64,000 nt of DNA from an uncultured Xanthomonas sp. (GTDB lineage Bacteria; Pseudomonadota; Gammaproteobacteria; Xanthomonadales; Xanthomonadaceae): contig CALTTS010000003.1 of the NCBI GenBank assembly GCA_943912265.1, positions 62,001 through 126,000 on the forward strand, written 5' to 3'. Both the position numbers and the translations under genes were made by a program. The stretch's first letter is position 1. Each line of letters begins with the position of its first letter. The notes beneath the pieces are model-generated. The model searched no databases and was not told where the DNA came from. It worked only from the letters and a program-made list of their open reading frames with translations. Below, one piece after another: positions 1-6,757 of this stretch.

Positions 1-65
1 CCGACAAGCTGCCGCCCCTCCAGTGCTGCCCCGCGCGCGAACCGTTGTTCGATGGCGCCGGTCAT
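1..65 (-). CDS. Phage protein downstream of capsid gene, N-terminal fragment (possible HK97-type prohead protease)
   Basis: An ATG lies 3 bases after the capsid stop codon, and its frame stays open to the window edge. The roughly 22 visible residues include EQRF near the start and EGRQLVG at the end of the readable part. This loosely resembles the start of HK97-family prohead proteases, in which an RRF-like start is followed by a GYAAVF strand. Capsid followed by protease is an order I associate with capsid-forming phage satellites; many phages have the reverse. With so few residues the assignment is a guess. Only the existence of a translated gene following the capsid gene is reasonably supported. 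Confidence 0.4.
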   Translation of the reverse strand, partial: MTGAIEQRFARGAALEGRQLV

Positions 66-68
66 CGG

Positions 69-1277
69 TCAGACTCCGGTCGCCACCACGAAGGCCTGCT
101 CGTGTCGCAGCGCCACGTCGATGGTGGACATGGCCCGCACCAGCACGCCACCGCGCCGGTAAGGCGTTTCGGCGTAGGGGTTCACCAACACCTCCACCGC
201 GCCCCACTGCCCCACCAGCACCTGCGACCAATCGCCCAGGATGGCGGTGTTTGCCGGGGCCGCATTGCTCGACGCCGCCGGCAGCTCGCCGATGGTCGCC
301 GTGGTGGCGATGTAGTCCGACCCCGCCGTGGCCGCCTTCAGCGTGCCGCGCAGCGTGGTCAGCACCGCCGGCTTGGTGTACCAGCCCGACGGGGTGACGT
401 TGACCGCCGCCAGCTGCTGCTCGATGGCCAGCACGTCCGCCCACGTCTCAGGCAAGGCCGCGGTCAGCACGCCCGCGCGACCGATGATGCCCTTCGGCTG
501 CCCGGCCGCACCGGTGCCGGCGATGATCGCCGCATCCACCGCCTGCGCCACCGCGAAGCTCAAATCCTCGCGCACCAAGTCCTCGATGGCCGGTGCCGAC
601 TGCTGAATGAGCTGCCGGCTCATCTCCGTCACGCCGCCAACATGCTTGGGCGAAAGCGTCACGCTGTCGAAGTCCATCGCCGATTCCGGCAGGGCCGTGC
701 CTTCCGCCACCCAGCCGGCAGACAGGCCAGCGCCCGCCTTCGGAATGCTCACGTTGCCCACCAGCCCGGACAAGGTACGCACGCCCAGCCGCTGCACCAG
801 CAGCGAATTGCGCAGCGGGCCGATGTACTGGTCGGCGCGGTGATCGGTGCCCACCAGCTCGCCCGCCGTGGTCGTGGTGTTGGCGCGCGTCTCGAAAGCG
901 GCCAGCGGCACCAGGATGCCCCCGTGCTTCGGCGCACCGTGCCGGCGTTGCAGCTCGGCGTGCATCTCCGCTTCCGCACCGCTCAGGCTGCGGCCTTCCA
1001 TGCCCGCGCGCAGCACCGTCAGCAGGGACACGCGGGATTCCAGCGCGGCACTGGTGTCGCCATGCACCGGGGTGCCGGTGGATCGGCGCTCGGCCTCGTC
1101 CATGAACTGCTGCCGCTGCTCGGCGGCCTCCAGTCCGGCAATGGTCGCCTTCGTCGCGTCGAAGGTTGCAGCCTCGTCGGCGGTCAGGCTGCGGCCTTCT
1201 CGCTCGGCCGTGTCCAGCAGGGTGCGAAGCTCGGCCACCTTGGCGGCGCGTTGCTCGCGGATTTCGTTGATGCGCAT
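69..1277 (-). CDS. HK97-family phage major capsid protein
   Basis: This 402-residue protein builds the icosahedral head shell. The first 70 or so residues are charged and helical, with heptad-like spacing, as expected of the HK97 delta/scaffold region that protease removes. The rest has the HK97-fold pattern: a strand near VSIPKAG, the WVAEGTALPES segment, then PKHVGGVTEMSRQLI and the long helix DLVREDLSFAVAQAVDAAIIAG followed by QPKGI. I chose the ATG at 1277 because GGAG sits six bases upstream; an earlier in-frame start would add 22 unrelated residues. The next gene starts immediately after the stop. The upstream neighbour is a winged-helix gene about 430 bases away. Confidence 0.88.
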   Translation of the reverse strand: MRINEIREQRAAKVAELRTLLDTAEREGRSLTADEAATFDATKATIAGLEAAEQRQQFMDEAERRSTGTPVHGDTSAALESRVSLLTVLRAGMEGRSLSGAEAEMHAELQRRHGAPKHGGILVPLAAFETRANTTTTAGELVGTDHRADQYIGPLRNSLLVQRLGVRTLSGLVGNVSIPKAGAGLSAGWVAEGTALPESAMDFDSVTLSPKHVGGVTEMSRQLIQQSAPAIEDLVREDLSFAVAQAVDAAIIAGTGAAGQPKGIIGRAGVLTAALPETWADVLAIEQQLAAVNVTPSGWYTKPAVLTTLRGTLKAATAGSDYIATTATIGELPAASSNAAPANTAILGDWSQVLVGQWGAVEVLVNPYAETPYRRGGVLVRAMSTIDVALRHEQAFVVATGV

Positions 1278-1706
1278 CGGATGCTCCGGGGTCAGTTTGG
1301 GATTCCCGGATATCCATTTATCCGCACGGATGCAGACGTGCAAACAAGCCTATTTCATTGATCCAGTGGGATTTAATGGCATGTCAGATCGGCATGCGAG
1401 GAAGCTGAAGTGCGCAAACTTCCCCCACGTCACCAGCACGAGCGGGAGGGAACGGCATCCGGCAGACGAACTAGTCCGGCTCCAGGACAACGGCAGCACG
1501 CTCTTGCCGTCAGATGCCGGGTTGCGGTCGTGAGATGCCAGGTTGAACGATTCGTTCACCCCTACCAGCTTCGGATGCTGGGCCGCTCGCATCAAAACCC
1601 TTGGATCAAGGGCAGAAGATCAAGGGCAGCAGCACGCCACAGGCTGCGCCTATGGCTAGATTGTATAAAGGCGCGCCAGTTTTTGGAGTGCAAGCGGCCC
1701 CACGGA
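1278..1706. other. Gene-poor gap upstream of the capsid gene
   Basis: I see no convincing gene in these 429 bases. The best open frame on the minus strand (1350-1595, 81 codons) has no family resemblance and no ribosome site. There is a short inverted repeat GCACG/CGTGC at 1324-1341 just upstream of the capsid gene, in a locally AT-richer stretch that also holds TTGTTT and GATAAAT on the minus strand. This is the natural place for the promoter or switch of the capsid/packaging operon, but no clear sigma-70 spacing is present. Confidence 0.4.
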
Positions 1707-2207
1707 TTACGCAACGGAACGAAGTGGGACAGCCTTGCCCTTCACTTTCTGGAGTCCGACGCTCTCGCACTCCATTTTCTGGCGCCTTCGCGCTCCATTT
1801 TTTGAAGTACCAATCGCGTTTTTCCATGCGTGGCTCGGCGTCGTTTCCGCAGGGTGCTGGTGCTTGCCATCACAGTCATCCACGGGCCACCACGTGATGG
1901 CGTACAGATTGCAACCGATGTGCTTGCCACCTTGGCGCGTTTTCACGATCCAGCCCCGTTCTTCCAAAATGTGCAGGTGCTTCCAGATCGTCGCCTCACT
2001 CGTCCACCCGCGCTCTTTCAACATGGACGTGGTGACCGCCAGATCGCCGTTATTGAAGCCCAAGAATTGCCGCGCAAGTTCCATCAACAGCTTGATGGAC
2101 GTGGCAGGAAGATCGGCCCATTGCTCCGACCTCAGCACGAAGTGCGGGATCATCACGAACGTTGGGCCAGTGCGCCCCTTCTGCTTGAATCGTGATCGTT
2201 GGCTCAT
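1707..2207 (-). CDS. Winged-helix protein of phage/ICE type, function unknown
   Basis: The protein has 166 residues. Residues about 20-100 form a winged-helix unit: IPHFVLRSEQWADLP, then SIKLLMELARQFLG, NNGDLAVT, a recognition-helix region EATIWKHLHILEERGWI and a wing ending in NLYAITWWPVDD. Proteins of this type are common near replication or control genes of proteobacterial phages and integrative elements, usually annotated only as helix-turn-helix proteins. The tail is basic and contains SKNGARRRQKME. AGGA precedes the ATG by five bases. It follows the alpA-led operon after a 97-base gap and may be transcribed with it. Role in replication or in regulation is not decided. Confidence 0.6.
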   Translation of the reverse strand: MSQRSRFKQKGRTGPTFVMIPHFVLRSEQWADLPATSIKLLMELARQFLGFNNGDLAVTTSMLKERGWTSEATIWKHLHILEERGWIVKTRQGGKHIGCNLYAITWWPVDDCDGKHQHPAETTPSHAWKNAIGTSKNGARRRQKMECESVGLQKVKGKAVPLRSVA

Positions 2208-2304
2208 TGAATCCTCACGGGGGCCAGCATTACACTGGCCCCGTTCTCGTCTGCCCGACTGAACATTGAAGCCCTAGACGGTTCGCTCCCGTCTGGGGTT
2301 TCGC

Positions 2305-2571
2305 TTATCCGGCCTCGACTTCCTTCGCGTACTCCAGCCACAAGATGGCCTCGCCATACCGTGGCATGTCGTCGATGCTGCCCATTGATGTGGAAGGTCT
2401 GAGTTCCGATGGAATTGGGCTGCCATCGCTGTTCTTGTGGATTTCGTATGCGTCATGACACCGGTCAATTTCGGTGACGGCACGCAAGCCATGTGCAAGT
2501 GCCCAGCGGATATCTGCAAGCGCTTCGATTGGCAGCATCACGTGGGTTGGTTTCTCGACATGCTTGGCCAT
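2305..2571 (-). CDS. Hypothetical phage-element protein
   Basis: This 88-residue acidic protein was not assigned to any family. It is predicted to be soluble, with a helical region around residues 15-35. The ATG at 2571 shares one base with the stop of the gene before it; a GTG at 2574 would give a four-base overlap, as for its neighbours, and add one residue. It is the last member of a chain of six overlapping genes that starts with the AlpA-like gene, which supports it being translated. Confidence 0.55.
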   Translation of the reverse strand: MAKHVEKPTHVMLPIEALADIRWALAHGLRAVTEIDRCHDAYEIHKNSDGSPIPSELRPSTSMGSIDDMPRYGEAILWLEYAKEVEAG

Positions 2572-2867
2572 CACGCGGTCCTCTCGCGCTGGTGAAGCAG
2601 CTTGGAGTTAGCCGCGTCCACGGCCCCCTTGATCATCTTCACGGAATACTGCGCCCCATACAGGATGGTTCCGACGGATGAAGGGTTCGCAGCCATATCG
2701 CTGTCCTTGTTGCTCATTCCTTCCGCCAATGTGCACATGAGTTCTTCAAGGCAGCCGAGAAGTAAGCACGCGTCGTCCAACAACGCATTGGGTGATGCAT
2801 CCGCCGCGATGTTGTAGCGCGCTCTAAGCGAGAAGAATTCCCGTTCTTCGGTTTCGGTGGTCATCAT
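2571..2867 (-). CDS. Hypothetical phage-element protein, DUF3077-like
   Basis: The protein has 98 residues. Its layout is a short N-terminal segment followed by two helices (around NALLDDACLLLGCLEELMCTLAEG and TILYGAQYSVKMIKGAVDAANSKL). This loosely resembles the small DUF3077 proteins found in phages and genomic islands of Pseudomonas and relatives, whose role is unknown. It overlaps the gene upstream by ATGA (2864-2867), so translation is probably coupled. The family link is a recollection of pattern only and would need a profile search. Confidence 0.55.
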   Translation of the reverse strand: MMTTETEEREFFSLRARYNIAADASPNALLDDACLLLGCLEELMCTLAEGMSNKDSDMAANPSSVGTILYGAQYSVKMIKGAVDAANSKLLHQRERTA

Positions 2868-3169
2868 GCGGCCCTCAGTCCGGAGTCGGTGCGGTAGCGG
2901 TTCAACAGCGCCTGCGCGGCACCACGGCGGCGTTCCACGTCCAGCGCATCGCCACCCTCGAAATGCAGGCCGGTCAGCACCAGCGCAGCGGCCAGCACGT
3001 CACCGGGCACGGCGTCCTCGGTAGGCCAGCGCGTGGCAGATGGATCGCCGCCGATGAAGTTGTCCAGCTCGGCTTGCGCTGCCGCGATGGCAATGGCGAT
3101 CACCGCGTCCAGGTCGGTATCGATCTGCCGCAGGTAGGAACGGGCTTGCTCCATCGACGGAATGCTCAT
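2864..3169 (-). CDS. Gp6-like head-tail connector protein
   Basis: This 101-residue protein matches the small helical connector family (HK97 gp6-like/QLRG) that forms a ring below the portal and completes the head. Visible family features are the N-terminal SMEQARSYLRQIDTDLDAVI, a central helix AIAIAAAQAELDNFIGG, VPGDVLAAALVLTGLHFEGGDA and the C-terminal AAQALLNRYR. Four-base ATGA overlaps join it to both neighbours. It sits inside a run of small early-type genes rather than with portal and terminase genes, which is unusual for a structural protein. The start at 3169 fits family length and the overlap pattern. Confidence 0.7.
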   Translation of the reverse strand: MSIPSMEQARSYLRQIDTDLDAVIAIAIAAAQAELDNFIGGDPSATRWPTEDAVPGDVLAAALVLTGLHFEGGDALDVERRRGAAQALLNRYRTDSGLRAA

Positions 3170-3372
3170 GCGGCTTTCGCCTCCAGTGCGTGATTGATGT
3201 TTGCGACAAGCTCGCCCAGCTCGGCGAGTCGGGCCGCGTGGTTTTCCAGCTCGGTGCGCATCTGCCGCTGCTGGTGCATGGCGCGGTTGCGCTGGCGGTC
3301 CAGCTCCACCCGGCCATCCGGGTGACGGGCCAAGATGCCGATGGCGTGCGGGGTCAACAGGGGCGGCTTCAT
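3166..3372 (-). CDS. Hypothetical small phage-element protein
   Basis: This 68-residue protein is of unknown family. Residues 20-60 are rich in Arg, Gln, Glu and Leu and probably form one long helix or short coiled coil. The ATG at 3372 overlaps the preceding stop by ATGA, and its own stop overlaps the connector start in the same way, which is the main evidence that it is a gene. A helper for the connector or a small regulatory protein are both possible. Confidence 0.5.
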   Translation of the reverse strand: MKPPLLTPHAIGILARHPDGRVELDRQRNRAMHQQRQMRTELENHAARLAELGELVANINHALEAKAA

Positions 3373-3641
3373 GCGGCTTCTCTCCTGCATGCCCGGAAAA
3401 GACGTTCGCGTGCATTCCTCTCGGTCGCCTTGGCCTTCTTGATGGCGGTCAAGGCGTCGCGGACACCGGCCAGCATCTGACTCCACTGCTGGGAACCCCT
3501 CTCGATGTAATCAACGCCGTTTGCGTGCTTCCATTCGGTGCATGCCTCGCCGAAGTCAGCCGCGGCGATCTTGCGGGCATCAACGGCCCGCTTGTAGTCG
3601 ATGGCTTTCAGGCCGATCCCGGCCAGCTCGGTCGTGCTCAT
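3369..3641 (-). CDS. Hypothetical phage-element protein
   Basis: The 90-residue protein is basic and mostly helical, with AIKKAKATERNARERLFRACR near the C-terminus. I do not recognise a family. It is the second gene of the alpA-led operon, linked to the genes on both sides by ATGA overlaps at 3638-3641 and 3369-3372. Its position next to an AlpA-like activator suggests an accessory role in excision or early expression, but nothing in the sequence proves this. Confidence 0.5.
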   Translation of the reverse strand: MSTTELAGIGLKAIDYKRAVDARKIAAADFGEACTEWKHANGVDYIERGSQQWSQMLAGVRDALTAIKKAKATERNARERLFRACRREAA

Positions 3642-3847
3642 GCGGCGGCCCTCCCTTGCGTGCTGGCGGTCTCCATTGCCCGCTGGCACTCGGTCAGTGC
3701 GGCATGGCTGCACAGGCGGCGCTTGCCGTCCTTGTAGGTTCGCAGCGTGCCGCTGTTGATGAGCTGATACCCGCGCGTCCTGGACACGCCGATCAGGGCG
3801 AATGCCTCCTCGATGGGATAGGCGAGCTTGGTGTTGGAGTCGGTCAT
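3638..3847 (-). CDS. AlpA/excisionase-like helix-turn-helix protein
   Basis: This 69-residue protein has a MerR/AlpA-type winged helix: YPIEEAFALIGVSRTRGYQLINSGTL with wing residues KDGKRRL. In phages, satellites and islands such proteins act as activators of integrase or excision genes, or as excisionases. The ATG at 3847 leaves a leader of about 50 bases from a strong promoter at 3904-3932. An ATG nine bases upstream is also possible. It is the first gene of the leftward chain of overlapping genes and faces the Arc-like repressor gene across an operator array. The molecular role (activator or excisionase) is inferred. Confidence 0.72.
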   Translation of the reverse strand: MTDSNTKLAYPIEEAFALIGVSRTRGYQLINSGTLRTYKDGKRRLCSHAALTECQRAMETASTQGRAAA

Positions 3848-3881
3848 TGGTCTCATTCCGGAGAAGGGTTTGCCAGATGCA

Positions 3882-3957
3882 TGCCACTGCATCCAGTGTC
3901 ATCACTGTAAATGCCACTGAATTCAGTGTCAATAGACTTGGCACTACCTACAGTGCC
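3882..3957. promoter_or_regulatory. Three-site operator array between alpA-like and arc-like genes
   Basis: Three palindromes share the half-site CACTG/CAGTG: TGCCACTGCATCCAGTGTCA (3882-3901), TGCCACTGAATTCAGTGTCA (3912-3931) and GGCACTACCTACAGTGCC (3940-3957). The centres of the first two are exactly 30 bases apart and the third lies 27 bases further, which is close to whole helical turns. The middle site covers most of the leftward promoter and the first covers its likely transcription start. Ribbon-helix-helix repressors of the Arc family bind such clustered short palindromes, and the gene for one lies next to the array. Confidence 0.75.
3904..3932 (-). promoter_or_regulatory. Sigma-70 promoter of the alpA-led operon
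   Basis: On the minus strand a perfect -35 box TTGACA (3932-3927) is followed after 17 bases by TACAGT (3909-3904). Transcription would start near 3897, about 50 bases before the AlpA-like start codon. The middle operator palindrome at 3912-3931 lies within the promoter, so bound repressor should block it. Confidence 0.65.
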
Positions 3958-3969
3958 ACCATCCACATC

Positions 3970-4350
3970 ATGGAAAAGCCCGATGACCTCCGCCCCCATG
4001 ACACCATTCGCTCTCAGCTACGGTTGCCCGCAGTTCTGCATGAGCAATTGAAGTCCGCCTGCGAAGCCACTGGCCGCTCAATGAACGCAGAGATCGTTCA
4101 CCGGCTTGAAAAGTCGATGGAGCTATCGCAAGTGGTCGGCGCGGCGACAGGTCTCGCGGATGGTGCCTTGGAGGCCGCCGGCATGGCGAAAATCTGGACT
4201 CGGATGCTGCAAAAGGGCATCGATCAAGATGAAGCCGCTGCACAAACGGCAGAAGCCATGAAGGAAATGCGGGAGCAAATACTGCTCTTGCGCCAAGTGG
4301 TTGAGGATCTTGCAAAACCCGATTCAACCAACAAAAAACCCCGCAAATAG
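3970..4350 (+). CDS. Arc-family ribbon-helix-helix DNA-binding protein, probable element repressor
   Basis: The protein has 126 residues. The N-terminal 45 residues match Arc/MetJ-type ribbon-helix-helix proteins: a strand SQLRLP followed by AVLHEQLKSACEATGRSMNAEIVHRLEKSM, with the SMNAEI turn typical of Arc homologues. The remainder is helical and could oligomerise. It is the only rightward gene of the element and is transcribed divergently from the alpA operon across three operator palindromes, so it most likely represses that operon and itself. No good ribosome site precedes the ATG; an upstream in-frame ATG would run through the operators and is less likely. Confidence 0.8.
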   Translation: MEKPDDLRPHDTIRSQLRLPAVLHEQLKSACEATGRSMNAEIVHRLEKSMELSQVVGAATGLADGALEAAGMAKIWTRMLQKGIDQDEAAAQTAEAMKEMREQILLLRQVVEDLAKPDSTNKKPRK

Positions 4351-4358
4351 CGGGGTTT
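4336..4358. terminator. Bidirectional rho-independent terminator
   Basis: The stem AAACCCCGC/GCGGGGTTT has a five-base loop. On the minus strand it is followed by a run of six T (complement of the A-run at 4333-4338), so it should end transcripts of the toxin-antitoxin genes. On the plus strand it overlaps the stop codon of the Arc-like gene and has a weaker T tract. Confidence 0.75.
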
Positions 4359-4381
4359 CTGCTGTCTCGGGGTTGTGGCGG

Positions 4382-4738
4382 TCAGGCGTGAGCGTGCTGC
4401 ACTCGGTTGGCTGGTCTCTTTCTGGGCGCGGGCTTGTGAACTGGCGTCAGCGTCACGCGCAGGCCGAACGTGCGCGCAACGGCTGCCAGCGTGTCCAGGC
4501 GCGGGTTGCCGGTATCGGATAGCGCGGCGTAGAGATTTGAGCGATCCAGTCCCGTGCGACGTGCAAGCTCGCTCATGCCAATGGCATCGGCCACGGTGCG
4601 CAACGTGGAAGGAATCAGGCGCTCGTCGCCATCCTCCATCATTGCCACGATGAACTCGGCAATAGCCGCATCGTCACGCAGGTGGCTGGCCGGGTTGAAC
4701 GGCTTGCTTGCGGGCTTTGTAGTCTTGCCAGTAGTCAT
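4382..4738 (-). CDS. HigA-like antitoxin, addiction module antidote protein
   Basis: This 118-residue protein matches the antidote half of the killer/antidote pairs in which the toxin gene comes first. N-terminal residues FNPASHLRDDAAIAEFIVAMMEDGD are characteristic, followed by a Cro-type helix-turn-helix with IGMSELARRTGLDRSNLYAALS and NPRLDTLAAVARTFGLRV. It binds and neutralises the RelE-like toxin and should repress the shared promoter. Its start lies inside the toxin gene, an overlap of 65 bases that is large for such pairs; later in-frame starts would remove the conserved N-terminal motif. The C-terminus is basic. Confidence 0.83.
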   Translation of the reverse strand: MTTGKTTKPASKPFNPASHLRDDAAIAEFIVAMMEDGDERLIPSTLRTVADAIGMSELARRTGLDRSNLYAALSDTGNPRLDTLAAVARTFGLRVTLTPVHKPAPRKRPANRVQHAHA

Positions 4739-5030
4739 TGGCCACCTCGATATCTTTGGACTGGCTGCGCTTGTCGCCGCACACCAGCAGGATCACTAGC
4801 TTGTCGCCGTCCTTGCCGTAGTAGATGCGATAGCCGGGGCCATAGTCGATCCGGGTTTCAAGCACCCCACCGCCAACGGCTTTCCAATCACCGAACAGGC
4901 CGGATTGCATCTTGACGATGGCCGCCGTAATCCTCGCCACGGCCTTGCCATCCCGAATGCTTGCCAGCCTGCCGTCGAACGGCACATCACCTTCGGCGGT
5001 TTCGTACTGCTGAATTTCAACGGACGCCAT
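4674..5030 (-). CDS. RelE/ParE-superfamily toxin, addiction module killer protein
   Basis: This 118-residue protein belongs to the killer-protein branch of the RelE/ParE fold. Typical segments are PFDGRLASIRDGKAVARITAAIVKMQSGLFGDWKAVGGGVLETRIDYGPGYRIYY and KLVILLVCGDKRSQSKDIEVANDYWQDYK. Family members usually cleave mRNA at the ribosome, although this has been shown for only a few. With the overlapping antitoxin gene downstream it forms a type II module that can stabilise the integrated element. A palindrome in front of the start codon is the likely autoregulatory operator. Confidence 0.83.
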   Translation of the reverse strand: MASVEIQQYETAEGDVPFDGRLASIRDGKAVARITAAIVKMQSGLFGDWKAVGGGVLETRIDYGPGYRIYYGKDGDKLVILLVCGDKRSQSKDIEVANDYWQDYKARKQAVQPGQPPA

Positions 5031-5048
5031 TGTAGCCTAAATCCTACA
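5031..5048. promoter_or_regulatory. Probable operator of the toxin-antitoxin operon
   Basis: The inverted repeat TGTAG-N8-CTACA lies directly upstream of the toxin start codon and 16 bases from the integrase stop codon. Antitoxins of this class usually bind a palindrome at this position. A clear -35/-10 pair was not found, so only the symmetry and location support the call. Confidence 0.4.
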
Positions 5049-5064
5049 GATTGCATGAATGGTA

Positions 5065-6288
5065 TCAGGCCAGCTTGGCGACCGCCTCGGCCAGCTTGTC
5101 AGGGGCCAGGTGGGCATAGCGCAGGGTCATGGCAATGTCGGCGTGGCCCAGCAGCTCGCGCACGGTGTTCAGGTCAACGCCGGCCATCACCAGCTTGGAT
5201 GCGAAGGTGTGCCGCAAGTCGTGGAAGCGGAAGTCGGCCAGCTTGGCATCGGCCACGATGCCGCCCCATGAGGTGTTGATGTTGTCCATGCGCCCGCCGC
5301 CGGCGCTCGGGAACACCAGCCCGGCGCCCTCCCCTTGCCGCTGCCAGCGGGTCAGTACGTCCAGCGCCTCGGTGTTCAGGGGCAGATGGCGGGCCTTGCG
5401 GCTCTTGGCGTTGCCCGCCGTGATCGTCAGCAGCTTGCCGGCCAAGTTGACGTGTTCCCATTGCAGCCCGAACAGCTCGCCCCGGCGCATCCCGGTATTC
5501 AGCGCCACCAGCACCATCGGCGTCAGGTAGTCGGTGAATCCGTCTTCAGGCCACATGGGCCTGCCGTCGCCATAGCCGCGGTCCTTGCACCAGGTGTTGC
5601 CGGATTCCCGGCTGGCCCTGCGCGCCGCCTCACGGGCCACCAGCGCAGCCCTGAGGCGTTCTTCTTCAGTTGGCGTGAGGTAGCGCACCCGGCTGTTGTC
5701 GGCTCCCTTGGCGCGCTTGACGGCCTTCAGCGGGTGATCGGCGAGAAAGCCCCACTCCACTGCCCGAGACAACACGCCCCGGATGCGATCCAGATCGCGG
5801 TTGACGGTGGACGGCTTGCGCCCGGACTTCAGCCGCTGGGCCTTGATCCTCTCCACGTCGAACGCGGAAATGGTGCGCAGCTCGCGGTCGAACAATCCGC
5901 CGAACACCGGTTCGATGGCGTCCACGGTGGCCTGCCCGGCTTTCTGGTGCGCCAGCGCCCAAGGGGCGAAGTGTTCCTCCACGAAGGCCCGCAGGGTGAT
6001 CGGCTTCTCGGCTGGCGGCTTGTTCGCCTCGATCACGGCAAGCGGTGCGCCGTGTTCGGCAGACTCCGACAACGCCGCGAGCGCCGCTTTCCTTGCTCCC
6101 GTCACCGTCATCACGGGGTGCCGCCCCAATGTGCGCCGCTTCCCACGCCCCCAGGTCACGATGTAGGACTTCACGCCGGACGGCTGCACTCGCACCAGCA
6201 GCCCCTTCAGATCGGCGTCATGGATTTCGTAGGGTCCAGCTTCCGGCTTGGCGGCCTCGACTACACGCGGTGTCAGCTTGGCTTTCAT
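5065..6288 (-). CDS. int: Tyrosine-type site-specific integrase
   Basis: The 407-residue enzyme inserts the element at a tRNA-Pro gene and excises it. The N-terminal ~90 residues match the arm-binding DUF4102 domain (GLLVRVQPSGVKSYIVTW, TLGRHPVMT), followed by a core-binding SAM-like domain (100-195) and the catalytic domain. Active-site residues are visible: R268 in NTGMRRGEL, K295 or K298, H356 and R359 in HDLRH, H382 in LLGHADI and the nucleophile Y391 in LRYAHL. Length is normal and no damage is seen. The gene reads away from the attachment site, and repeated 8-base arm sites sit between it and the tRNA remnant. Confidence 0.95.
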   Translation of the reverse strand: MKAKLTPRVVEAAKPEAGPYEIHDADLKGLLVRVQPSGVKSYIVTWGRGKRRTLGRHPVMTVTGARKAALAALSESAEHGAPLAVIEANKPPAEKPITLRAFVEEHFAPWALAHQKAGQATVDAIEPVFGGLFDRELRTISAFDVERIKAQRLKSGRKPSTVNRDLDRIRGVLSRAVEWGFLADHPLKAVKRAKGADNSRVRYLTPTEEERLRAALVAREAARRASRESGNTWCKDRGYGDGRPMWPEDGFTDYLTPMVLVALNTGMRRGELFGLQWEHVNLAGKLLTITAGNAKSRKARHLPLNTEALDVLTRWQRQGEGAGLVFPSAGGGRMDNINTSWGGIVADAKLADFRFHDLRHTFASKLVMAGVDLNTVRELLGHADIAMTLRYAHLAPDKLAEAVAKLA

Positions 6289-6294
6289 GGGTCC

Positions 6295-6375
6295 GTAAGT
6301 GCGCCTGTAAGTGCAATGCGGACAGTATCGCCGGATTCACCGGGATACAACAGTCATGAAAATCAATGCACTTAT
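6295..6375. repeat. Candidate integrase arm-type binding sites
   Basis: GTAAGTGC occurs at 6295-6302 and again at 6307-6314, a 12-base period, and in inverted orientation as GCACTTA at 6368-6374. Short repeats of this kind between an integrase gene and its attachment core are typical arm sites for the N-terminal domain of the integrase. No protein evidence exists for binding. Confidence 0.5.
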
Positions 6376-6410
6376 GTGAAATCCATTGCCACGCAAGGGC
6401 CATCCATCTT

Positions 6411-6456
<46 letters not shown>

Positions 6457-6478
6457 ATAAATCCAGAGACTTACGACG

Positions 6479-6502
6479 AAACCGGCCTAGTGCCGGTTTT
6501 TT
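6479..6502 (+). terminator. Rho-independent terminator following the tRNA-Pro remnant
   Basis: The stem ACCGGC/GCCGGT (extendable by two A-T pairs) has a five-base loop and is followed by six T on the plus strand. It lies 22 bases after the CCA end and is presumably the original terminator of the tRNA-Pro gene, now separated from the 5' half. Confidence 0.75.
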
Positions 6503-6680
6503 CGTGCCTGACGTCCGGAAATTCTCCGGCCTCGCCGCATGCATGATTTTCCGCGGGCAACAAAGGCGACGCGAACAGCGCCGGGATATTCGGAATACCG
6601 CCCGCGTCGAAGCAAACGGCCCGCGCGACAGCCGCAAACCGGATCCATGTCGAACGACTCGGCAAACACCTGGCAAAAAG

Positions 6681-6708
6681 AAACCCGGGAAGTTGCCTTC
6701 CCGGGTTT
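6681..6708 (-). terminator. Terminator of ompA
   Basis: A perfect 12-base stem AAACCCGGGAAG/CTTCCCGGGTTT with loop TTGC is followed on the minus strand by CTTTTTGCC. It lies 50 bases past the ompA stop codon. Confidence 0.8.
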
Positions 6709-6757
6709 CGCATTTACCGCGCTCTTGCCCAACAGGACAAGAATGAACCGACAGAAA

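Noticed and set aside
1350..1595. 81-codon open frame upstream of the capsid gene
   Set aside because: No ribosome site, no family pattern and no overlap with neighbours.
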